A DNA stretch of 64,000 nucleotides from assembly GCF_049639735.1 (NCBI RefSeq), contig NZ_JBEVVA010000003.1, positions 1,178,001 through 1,242,000 on the forward strand, written 5' to 3'. Positions 51,051-60,200 of the stretch are shown piece by piece (position 1 is the first letter of the stretch; each line of letters begins with the position of its first letter). The position numbers and the translations under genes were made by a program. Source of the DNA: Elusimicrobium simillimum (GTDB taxonomy: Bacteria; Elusimicrobiota; Elusimicrobia; Elusimicrobiales; Elusimicrobiaceae). The notes under the pieces were generated by a model. That model did no database searches. It was given only the letters and a program-made list of their open reading frames with translations, and was not told where the DNA came from.

Positions 51051-51076
51051 ATACCATTTACTATTTAACCTGTCAA
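51048..51076 (-). promoter_or_regulatory. trpR promoter
   Basis: Minus-strand TTGACA (51071-51076), 17-nt spacer, TATTGT (51048-51053). Confidence 0.75.
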
Positions 51077-51083
51077 GAAAAAT

Positions 51084-51110
51084 AAAACCCCGCTGAAAAG
51101 CGGGGTTTTG
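51084..51110 (-). terminator. terminator of cdd
   Basis: AAAACCCCGC-TGAA-AGCGGGGTTTT between cdd and trpR. Confidence 0.85.
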
Positions 51111-51124
51111 GGCAGAAGTAAAAC

Positions 51125-51553
51125 TTAAAGGTCTTTGGGGCTGAAGGGTAATGGGAAAAAATCTTCCAGCGTATGTTCTGTAACAACAGTCTTGCCTTTT
51201 AAATCTTTTTTAACTAAAAGCAGCGGCGAGGAAGCGTCCAAAAACTCTGCCATTACCTGCCTGCACGCGCCGCAAGGCGAACCTGCCGCCCCGGCTGTTT
51301 TTTTACCGGCGTATATGGCGATTGCTTTTATTTTTTTCTCGCCTTCTGATATTGCTTTAAATATAGCGGTTCTTTCCGCGCAGACGGTAAGACCGTAGGA
51401 AGCGTTTTCTATATTAGTACCCATATATATTTTGCCGCTGCCGGCCAGTATTGCCGCGCCAACGGGATATTTGGAATAAGGCGAGTAAGAAGACTGCCTT
51501 GCTTCTATAGCCTTTTTAACAAGATCGTTTTTTTGTTTAGTTGTCAGCTTCAT
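51125..51553 (-). CDS. cdd: cytidine deaminase
   Basis: 142 aa, homotetrameric type. It deaminates cytidine to uridine. Zinc ligands and catalytic Glu in CAERTAIF and PCGACRQVMAEF. Divergent from the pilin gene; the 85-bp gap contains two TACGTA words about 15 bp apart. Confidence 0.93.
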   Translation of the reverse strand: MKLTTKQKNDLVKKAIEARQSSYSPYSKYPVGAAILAGSGKIYMGTNIENASYGLTVCAERTAIFKAISEGEKKIKAIAIYAGKKTAGAAGSPCGACRQVMAEFLDASSPLLLVKKDLKGKTVVTEHTLEDFFPLPFSPKDL

Positions 51554-51638
51554 ACCTTGAGTATAGCAAAAATCATACGTAAATCAATATTAAAAATACG
51601 TACTATTTTATGTATACTATTTACTGAAAGGAGATTTT

Positions 51639-52133
51639 ATGAATAATTTACAATCATGCCGCAGCTTAACAAAAGGTTTTACACTTATAGAAATGTTAGT
51701 AGTTGTTTTAATCATAGGCATACTTGCCGGTATAGCGTTGCCGCAATACACAAAATCTGTGGAACGCGCCAGAGCATCTGAGGCTGTTATAGCCGTGGCC
51801 GGCATGGGCCGCGCAATGAAAATATGGGCGATGGAAAAGGGCCTAAAACCAAATGTAGTACCGTGCAACTGGCACAGCAGCCTGCGCCCAACCATGAGGC
51901 AGCTTGCCGTGGAATATGAGGCAACTTCAAAGTATTTTAATTATCAAATATTTAATTGCCCCGTAATAGGCGGCCCCGAAGCCAGGCGCATAAAAAGTGA
52001 TGTTAATGAAAGTTATGTAATATGGTTTGACTACAATACAAGTAAAGTTTACTGTTCCGCCCCGGAGTCAAACAAACCGGAAGATGCGTGTAAAATGTCC
52101 GGCGTAGAATATCATGTAAATGGCGCCTGGTAA
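51639..52133 (+). CDS. type IV pilin-like protein
   Basis: 164 aa. Leader MNNLQSCRSLTKG|FTLIEMLVVVLIIGILAGIA with the prepilin cleavage site and Glu5, then PQYTKSVERARASEA. The body ends with two cysteines (VYCSAPESNKPEDACKMSG). Close to the pilin at 41467 in the first 50 residues and different beyond, as expected for a large pilin family in one genome. RBS AAAGGAG. Confidence 0.9.
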   Translation: MNNLQSCRSLTKGFTLIEMLVVVLIIGILAGIALPQYTKSVERARASEAVIAVAGMGRAMKIWAMEKGLKPNVVPCNWHSSLRPTMRQLAVEYEATSKYFNYQIFNCPVIGGPEARRIKSDVNESYVIWFDYNTSKVYCSAPESNKPEDACKMSGVEYHVNGAW

Positions 52134-52142
52134 AAATATTTT

Positions 52143-52172
52143 TAAGCCCCGCCGCCAGGCGGGGCTTTTTAT
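52143..52172. terminator. bidirectional terminator
   Basis: AAGCCCCGCC-GCCA-GGCGGGGCTT between the convergent pilin and MFS genes. Confidence 0.85.
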
Positions 52173-53359
52173 TATACATCTTGCATAACTACGGGGTCCG
52201 CGGGGTACAACGCTTTATAAAACCTCTTGCTCCTTTTAGAAATAAATAACAAAATAAACGCCGCGCTTAAAACAAAAAATAAAATAATAAAATCATAATG
52301 CAAATAATACTTGCCGTAAACACTCTTAAGTAAATGCAATATATACGGCGAGGTAAACTGCCCTAAAAACTGTGCGCACCCCGCCAAGGACAGCGCGAAC
52401 ACAACTGTAGTTTTGCCGCATTTATTGTTAATTTTGCTGAGTATCAACGGGAATAAAACAGCAAAACTAAACCCCACCATTGCCGCCCCGCAACTAACCA
52501 TAGTTAAATTTGACGAGAAAGAAAGCACCGCATACCCCGCCGCCATAACGCCCGTGCCAAATGTTGCCGTATATTTTTGAAATACCTTGCGTATAAAAAC
52601 CAAACTAAGCCCGCCAGCCAACCCAGCCAACATAAACGCCGATATTACGTAACCCGCACTGCCCGCGCCGCCTATCCCCCTCTCACGCATAAATAAAGCT
52701 ACGTTGGCCGGCACCGCATAAAAAGCCACATTGAGCAAGAACATGCCCGCTATTAAAAACCAAACGGGTTTAGAAATTTTAGCTTTATGCTTAGCTGTAT
52801 TTTGCAAGGGCGCGTCAGATGGTAGTGCTATTATATTTAAAACCAAAACAACTACAGCTATCAAATAAATAAAAAAGCCGTAATGCCAGTTAATACCAGA
52901 CACAGGCGCGACAGTAAACGACGCTATCACCCCCATAAGATAAGAGGCGGCGGCGCTGTAGCCGGTCATCCTGGCGCGCGTCTCGCCTGTATAATTTAAA
53001 GCTATTAAACTTTGCGATACCGGCACTATCAGCCCGCAGCCGCAGCCAAGCACCGCGCGGTAAAACAAAAGCTGCCCAAGCGTGTTTGCCATCACCGGCC
53101 CCACGCCGCCAATGATATAGATAATTATTCCGGTATAAAGTACTTTTTTGTTACCGTACCTGGCCACAAGCATACCTGATATCAGGCTAAAGGGGATTAT
53201 AAAAAGCGACGGCAGTGTTAAAACTGTTTTTATTGTGTTTATGCTTGCGTCTGGAAAAGCGGCGGCGATATTGGCTAAAGCCGGCGATATTGCCGCGCTG
53301 GCCATAACTGTAATCATGGATATTGAAAGTATTGAGATGTTTAAAAGTCTATTGTTCAC
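52172..53359 (-). CDS. MFS transporter (drug/metabolite, DHA1-like)
   Basis: 395 aa from GTG at 53359 (AGGAGG 8 nt upstream), 12 helices. PSLFIIPFSLISGMLVARYGNKKVLYTG carries the MFS motif A loop; GCGCGLIVPVSQSLIALNY is motif-C-like. The substrate is unknown; the shape is that of drug or sugar exporters. Confidence 0.82.
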   Translation of the reverse strand: MNNRLLNISILSISMITVMASAAISPALANIAAAFPDASINTIKTVLTLPSLFIIPFSLISGMLVARYGNKKVLYTGIIIYIIGGVGPVMANTLGQLLFYRAVLGCGCGLIVPVSQSLIALNYTGETRARMTGYSAAASYLMGVIASFTVAPVSGINWHYGFFIYLIAVVVLVLNIIALPSDAPLQNTAKHKAKISKPVWFLIAGMFLLNVAFYAVPANVALFMRERGIGGAGSAGYVISAFMLAGLAGGLSLVFIRKVFQKYTATFGTGVMAAGYAVLSFSSNLTMVSCGAAMVGFSFAVLFPLILSKINNKCGKTTVVFALSLAGCAQFLGQFTSPYILHLLKSVYGKYYLHYDFIILFFVLSAAFILLFISKRSKRFYKALYPADPVVMQDV

Positions 53360-53482
53360 AAAGTAAACCTCCTTGTATTTTCCCGCAAAAAAAAGCCGCC
53401 ACATATAAATATGGCAACTATCCGATGTTTAGAAATTCAATCAAGTAAGGTTACTCTGTTAGTCAGATAAGCGTATAATTTA

Positions 53483-54274
53483 TTATAACTCTTTTTGTTC
53501 TTTTAGCCAAGTTTGCACCAATTTACGCGCCAGGCTGATTTTGGAAGGCAACGGCGGCAGGTTGTTGATATCAAAAAAGTCCGCCGTCTCAAGCTCATTA
53601 GTATCCACGCGTAATTTGCCGCCCGCGTAGTCGGCAAAAAAACCTATTATTAAGTTGCTGGGGAACGGCCACGGCTGGCTGGTAATGTAGCGTAAGTTTT
53701 TTATTTTTATATTAGTTTCCTCCATTACCTCACGGTGAGCGCACTCTTCTAAGGTTTCCCCCGCTTCTACAAAACCGGCTACAAGGCCGTAAAACTTCCT
53801 TCTAAAATTTTTGCCCCTTACCATAAGTATGCGGCTGCCTTTGCGCACAAGCACCATTACAACAGGGTTAATGCGGGGGTAAATTTCCTGTTTGCATGTG
53901 GGGCATTGTTTTGCGTTAACGCTTACGCGTGTGGTGGCCACGCCGCAGGCGGGGCAGTAGCGGCTGTTGGTATCCCAGTGGGTGAATTGAAAAGCTTTGC
54001 CGGCGGCCCAAAATTCTTTTGCTGTAAGTAGTTGGTGCGAGGCGCGTAAATCCACCAGTTCATAGCCGCGCGGAAGAGTGGGCTTGGGATGTGGCTGGGA
54101 GGAAAACGCAAAAGCCTTGCAGTCTACCCCATTAAGCTGGCCTGTGCTTATAACGATAGAGGACTTGGGCGGCGTAAGCGGGGCGCGTGACGCCAGCGGC
54201 ACATAATACCCGCCGCCGCGCTTAACCAGCGCGACACTCCCGTTATAAAACATAAACCAATAAGATTTTTTCAT
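53483..54274 (-). CDS. nudC: NADH pyrophosphatase
   Basis: 263 aa. It hydrolyses NADH (and decaps NAD-RNA). A zinc ribbon YCPACG...QCPTC near the middle is followed by the Nudix box GFVEAGETLEECAHREVMEETN and the NudC-specific SQPWPFPSNL. Starts 28 nt downstream of the cdiA-like fragment. Confidence 0.93.
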   Translation of the reverse strand: MKKSYWFMFYNGSVALVKRGGGYYVPLASRAPLTPPKSSIVISTGQLNGVDCKAFAFSSQPHPKPTLPRGYELVDLRASHQLLTAKEFWAAGKAFQFTHWDTNSRYCPACGVATTRVSVNAKQCPTCKQEIYPRINPVVMVLVRKGSRILMVRGKNFRRKFYGLVAGFVEAGETLEECAHREVMEETNIKIKNLRYITSQPWPFPSNLIIGFFADYAGGKLRVDTNELETADFFDINNLPPLPSKISLARKLVQTWLKEQKEL

Positions 54275-54302
54275 AAGATAATTTTATCTTATTTTTCAGG
54301 TA

Positions 54303-56489
54303 TTATATTTTTGCGTCCAATCCGCCTACTATGTTGATGGCGTCGGCTGTTACTTCTACGCTTTGGCTGCCGGTGATGCCCGTTTGGTTGTTTACCCACG
54401 CGCTGTCTTGGTAGCCGCTGCTTTGGTTGTAACCGCCGCTTATGGTTTGACCGGCTTTGGTGTGTTGGGTGACGGTCTCGCCTGTTTTACTTGTGGGCAC
54501 TTGTTTCTCGCTGGCGCCGGTGAAGCTTATGCCTGCGTTAAAGCCTGTGCTGCTGTTGTTGGAGTGATGTTCGTCCTGGAGGGATTCAACAGTGAGTGTG
54601 CCGCCGGTGTTTACAACAACGTCCGCGCCGTGCGCGTTGGCGCCGCTTAACGTGGTGTCACCCCCGCTGGTCAGTTCCAGCGTGCCGCCCGCTAACGTTG
54701 TGCTGTTGTTATACGTTACGCTTGTGGACGTATTATTGCCTTTTTGTTGGCCGTAATTTAGGCTGATGCCCCCGCCTGTGTTCATGCCTACCCCCGCTGT
54801 GTAGCTCTCGTGGCTGCCGCGCTCGTTGTATGTGTCCGCGCTGGCTTCTATTGTTATATCTTTACCTGCGTTGTATGTGACGTCATTTTCGCCTATTACC
54901 GCGCTGCCTTTTTGCGATATGTCAGCGCGTGATGTTAAGTTTATGTCGCCCACGCCGTATATCGTGCTGCCGTAGTTTGACTCCGCCGTGGCCTCGCTTT
55001 TTTGCGTGGATACCGACGCTTCCAACCCTACGTCCGCTTGCATACCCGTGCCCAGGCTGTTTACCGCGCTGCCTACCATGTCTTTGGCCGCGTTATAGCC
55101 GGCTTTTACCGTAATGGCCAGGTTAGCGGTGGCTATGGCAAGGTTGGTTTCATAGTCGCTGTAATCTGTTATACGCGGGTTTTCTTTCGCTTTTTCTAAC
55201 GCTTCCCGCGCGTCTTCCACCGCTTTGCCCGCGTCGTAAACTTCTTTTGCCGCTAAACCTGTGTTTACATAAGAGTTGCTTATGCCCGCGCTTATGGAAA
55301 GGTCCTTTTGTGTATGTGTTTCTTTATTCCAGGACTCTAACTCCTGCGCCAGGATGTTGATGTTTTCCGCCTCTATATTTGTGGCGCCTTCAACTAAAAT
55401 TTCACTGCCTTTTATTGTTGCGTCGCCTGCGGCGTTAATATCCAAATTACCGCCAAAATTTAATGTGGCGGCACGCGCGGTTTCGTTATAACTTTCAAGA
55501 GTGTCTTCGGTTTCTTTACCCAGACTTACGTTAAACACTTCATAACGGCCGCTGTCCGCAGCGTCTTTGGCCTTGTCTATTACATTTGTTAAAGAGTTTA
55601 CTTCTTTGTATACGTCCACCAACGTGTCCACCAAATCGAAACTTCTTTTCATGTGGTATTCGTAGTGGTACTCGCTCTCTTTGCCGGCAAGTAGGTTAAA
55701 ATTACCGCCTGTCTCTATATTTCCGTCGCCTTGGGCGCCTACGTCGCTTGCAAAAATTGTTGTGTCGGCGCCGCTCTTCATTACTATGTTGTCGCCGCTG
55801 AACGCGCTGGCGGCTTCTAGTGTCTTTACATTATCATACACTATATCTTTGCTTGCTGACAAGCCCAAAAAGCCCGTCTTCTCGCGGCGGGTAAGGCTGG
55901 CCTCCTCATTTACCCCCGCAAGTATGTTGATGTTGTTGGCGGCGTCCAGCGTCATGGTGCCTGTACCTGTGGCTAAGGCGCTGGCCAAAACGGTAATGTC
56001 ATTGGCGGCGTTTAACGTCATATCCCCGCCCGCTAGCATGTTGGAGCCCACATGCGTGCTGGTGTCTAACCTGTCCTCTTTTATTTTGCTGCGGCCAAAA
56101 CTTTTTTTGGTTTTCTCGTATTTATAATAATGTGTAGAGTCAACGTTGCTAAGTATGTTTATATCGTTAGCGTCAACGGTAATATTATTATCCGCCGCCA
56201 GTGTGCTGCCCGCAAGCGTGAAGGCGTTACCTGCAGCTATATTAATATCGCTGCCTCCCTCAATCAAGCTGCCTATGTGCGTTTCCGACGATTTTTCGTA
56301 ATTCTTTTTCCAAATACCCTCGGTAAGCGCATGTGCGCCCACGGTAATGTCGCCCCCGGCGTTTAGGCTGATATCCCCATCCGCACCTATGTATGCCGAC
56401 GTGTTGACAATATCTTGCCCGGCGCTTAGATTAAGCGTGCCGCCGCTGGTTATACCCGCCGTGGGGCCAAGGTAATCATACTGCGTTTT
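54303..56489 (-). pseudogene. headless copy of the CdiA-like exoprotein's pre-toxin region
   Basis: An open frame with no start codon or RBS that begins right after the lipoprotein gene's stop. Its first 850 bases (55640-56489) are a near-identical, gap-free copy of the big gene at 60131-60980 (constant offset 4491). After MKRSFDL the two diverge but stay homologous (TGRYE/SGRYE, filamentous-haemagglutinin repeats such as LNAANDITVLA). It stops at GGLDAKI, the point at which the big gene passes from GGLDAEI into its unique effector end; thus it lacks a toxin. An orphan donor of pre-toxin sequence for recombination, or a decayed allele. Confidence 0.75.
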
Positions 56490-56497
56490 TATAACTT

Positions 56498-57250
56498 TTA
56501 TTTAAAATTACATGGCGGAGCTTCTTTTTGTTCAATTTCCACGGGATATGGGTCGCCCCATTGGAGTTCACTTATATTTGCTCCCGGCAAGCGTCTCATT
56601 CTTGTGCCTTTTTTGTATAGGCATTCTGTGGCGTTTTGATCTACATAATATACACTGTCTTCAGGTTTCCATTTAATATATTTGTATAGTTTTTTATAGT
56701 CGGCAGGGTCTATTTCGGCAACACCTTTTTTTGCTAGTTTTCTACCGATTTTTGGGTCGATTTCAATGTATTCCCAAAAACCACCAAATGGACCTTTAAC
56801 AACTATTTGATTCCACACGTGATCCGCAAATTTTTCTGTACCAGGTTTGTAAGGTTCATTATAAATACAATTTCCCTCAAGCGGTGGATCATAACAAAGC
56901 AAATCTTTATGTCTACTAGAATAAATTTCTAATTCTTTTTTAGTTAAATTTTTTACTTCTACAAGCTCTCCAACTTCATTATCTATTTGTTTCTCAATAA
57001 TCCTATTAATTTCTTTCTTATCTGGTCCTTTAAAAATAATTTCATTATCTTTAGTAAGAATCAAATGTCCCGCATAATTTATACTAAATTGGTAATACAG
57101 TTTTTCGCCGCTTATACTCAAGAATCTATTATTTCTATTTTGAACTTTAAGCAATAACAAATAAACTTCTTTTTTTATTTCCTTTCTATTAGAAGTATTA
57201 CAAGATATAAGCAAAGGAAAAATTAATAAAATAAAAATTATTTTTTTCAT
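56498..57250 (-). CDS. lipoprotein, candidate immunity protein
   Basis: 250 aa. Lipoprotein signal MKKIIFILLIFPLLISC with lipobox LISC (Cys17). No known family; the sequence is Lys/Asn-rich and the DNA is clearly more AT-rich than its surroundings. It begins 10 nt after the exoprotein stop, with AGGGAGGTG as RBS, so it is translated right after the toxin. In CDI loci this is the place of the immunity gene; as a lipoprotein it would guard the periplasm or outer membrane. Function inferred from position only. Confidence 0.6.
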   Translation of the reverse strand: MKKIIFILLIFPLLISCNTSNRKEIKKEVYLLLLKVQNRNNRFLSISGEKLYYQFSINYAGHLILTKDNEIIFKGPDKKEINRIIEKQIDNEVGELVEVKNLTKKELEIYSSRHKDLLCYDPPLEGNCIYNEPYKPGTEKFADHVWNQIVVKGPFGGFWEYIEIDPKIGRKLAKKGVAEIDPADYKKLYKYIKWKPEDSVYYVDQNATECLYKKGTRMRRLPGANISELQWGDPYPVEIEQKEAPPCNFK

Positions 57251-57260
57251 AACACCTCCC

Positions 57261-60200
57261 TTATTTCTTAGGCTTTGTTACAGTTAGATTTGATTTAACT
57301 TTTTCTGTAGCTGTTCTAACCATATGCTCAGCAGCAAGATATTTGTATACCCCATCTCTTACTTTATCTAATCTTCCGGCTTCAAGGCTTGCCTGTAACA
57401 CCTTAAAACTGTTGTCATTTTCGTGCCCCTGTTGAATGTCCGGTCTACTAACCCATTCCAACAACATTTTATGCAATTTCTCATGTATAAGAGCCTCTAC
57501 TGCTTTGTCAAAACTTGAGTCTGATAATGTTTTTTGATCTACGAGTATACCACCCGTAACACTGTCAAAACCCATAATCGCACCTTTTAGTTTACCTTGA
57601 TCATCTTTACTTATAAAAGTTTTATCATCAATTATTTTATTTATTTCTGCAAGCGATATAACCTTACCCGCAGAATTATAAGACGACCATTGTAACATAG
57701 CAGTTAAATATTTTTGATTTTGCCCCATTCCAGAAAAAGCTTTAATAGCTTCACTTGAAAAATCATCTCTAAGGCCAGGCATCACGCCCATATATTTTTG
57801 AAGTTCAAGCACACTTGGTAACAAGTTGTTATATTCCACAGCAAGAGCGCGTTTTTCCGCTAACAACTTATTTTTATCTGCTATACTTAAATTATCAGAG
57901 TTTTTCAACATTTGTGATATAACAGCGTCTCTATCCAAAACTTCATTTATTCTTATAGCGTCGTTCCCAAATGTCTCCAGCTGCATATTAAAAAAGTCAG
58001 TTTTGCTTGTGTTAGGATTTGCTTTTAAATATTCCTTATAGGCATCGTTAAATATTTGCTCTTGTTCTTTTCTTATTTTTTCTACTTCGGCCTCAGAATT
58101 ATTCCCATCTGCAAACATTAAAGACAAGTCATTGTTATCTCCAAGCAAACTGTTAAATATATCATCCGCCACTTGCTCGGCAGCCATGTCTGCTGCAAAA
58201 GCAAACTTTTCATTGTCATCCATTTTATTTAATGCATTTTCTACGTCTTGCGGATTTACAGCTTCACCGTTTTTTAACTTATCAAGAGAATCCTTTTCAT
58301 TAGAGGTTAATTTTTCATAGCCTTTTGATATAACTTCCGCTGTTGCTACAGCAAAGTCTTTGACAACTTTATAGCTTTCTGTTCCTACTGCTTCTATGTT
58401 GTCCAGTTGGCCTTTGAAGTCGGTTATCCATTCCTTGTCTATTGTTATCTCTGCATCTAGGCCGCCTGTTATTACGTCTTTGGTGATTGCTTGTGTGTTG
58501 TCTAAGTCACGGTTTAGGCCCTCTAGGGCTTCTTCTTGGGCGGCTTCGCTGTTGATTGTGATTTCGCCATCGCCTATTGTGGCTTTGGTTACTTGTTGTT
58601 TTTCTTCTCCGGAGAGCTTTATGCTGCCCGTTACGCTGTCCGGGTGGATTTCGCCGGGCGTCTTAGCGCCCGCGTTAAAGCCGAAGCCGTAGCCCAAACT
58701 GTCGCTTACGCTGTCGTCATAGATATTGGCGTACGCCAGGCTGCCGGTGTTTAGCTGCATATCACCGCTCTCACTGCCCAGTATGCCGCCTGTGAGTTGT
58801 GTGTTGTTTGCCACGTTTACCGCCATGTCCTCTGCACTTAAGATGCTGCTCTGTTCGTCTACCCAACGGCTGCTTGCGTCTGTCTTGCTGTAGTTGTAGC
58901 TGCCGCCCACGCCTATGCCTGTGCTGCCTACGCTTGCGCTTAAGTCAAAGCCCTCGCTCCTCTCGGCGTTGTAGCCTGTGTTTTGCAGGCTTTCTATTGT
59001 TACGTTTTCGGCGGTGATGTCTACTGTTTCGCCGTAAATGTTGCCGCCTTTTACCAACAAGTCACCCGTGTTTATGCTTACGTTGCCCTCGCCCGCGTAT
59101 ACGCCGCTGTTGGTGTAACTGTGCGTGCTGTTGTCCGACGTGTCACGCTGTTGGCTGTACGCTGCCTCTACGCTCCAGTCCTGCGGTAACAGCGGGTTGA
59201 TGTTGCCCTGTATTGAAGCGTGGTAGTTGGCATTACTAGAACTGCCTGAGTGATAATTTTCCCCGGCTGTCAGATTGACGTCGCCGCCTGCGTTATACGC
59301 TATGTCCCCGCCGTAACTTACTACGCCGCTACCTGCCTGGTTTATATCTTTGGCAGAGGTTAAATTTATGTTGCCCGCCCCCTCTATCATACTGCCTACG
59401 CTTACGCTGGACGACGAACTGTGGGACGACTCCTGCACGTCCATATCTATGCGCCCGTAGACGGATAACTGGCTTTGCAAGTTGTTTGCCGCGCCGCCTG
59501 CTGCGGCGTTTGCCTTGTTGAACTCTGCTAAGTTTTTGCCCAACCCGGCGTAGCTGTTGGCAAAGTCTAACCCGTTAATACCCAGCCCGATGTACCCCTG
59601 CTCTTTATCCTGCTGCGCAGGGTCAGAGTTGGCGGCGTGGATATCATCTACGTTGCCCGCTATTTTATCGCCCTTATTGTACACGTCTTTTACCGAATTT
59701 ATCAGGCTGTACCCAGGCACGTTTACACCGCCGCTTAAGTTTAGTTCAGCCTTAGACTCGGAGTGGTTTTCGTAACTATTGGCCTGTACATCAAAAATAT
59801 TAATATCGTTGGCGGTTATGTCCACCTGCTCCGCCACAATGCTGCCGGCACCTATATTTACGTCGCCTTTGGCGTTGATGTCCGCCTTGCCGCCAAAGGT
59901 TAAGGTGGAGCCGACTACGTTTTCACTATAAGATTCGTGCGTGCTTTCCTTTTGACTGCCAAAATCCATATTGAACATTTCATAACGGCCCGTATCGTAA
60001 GCGTCTTTAGCTTTGTCCTTGGTTTCGTCAAAAACTGATGCCGCCGCCAACAAAGGCCCGCCAAACATAGTAAGCACGCTGCCTTTAAGCATGTCCCCGG
60101 CAATGTCACCAATGGAGTCTATAAGGTCAAAAGAGCGTTTCATGTGGTATTCGTAGTGGTACTGGCTCTCTTTGCCCGCCAGTAAATTAAAGTTGCCGCC

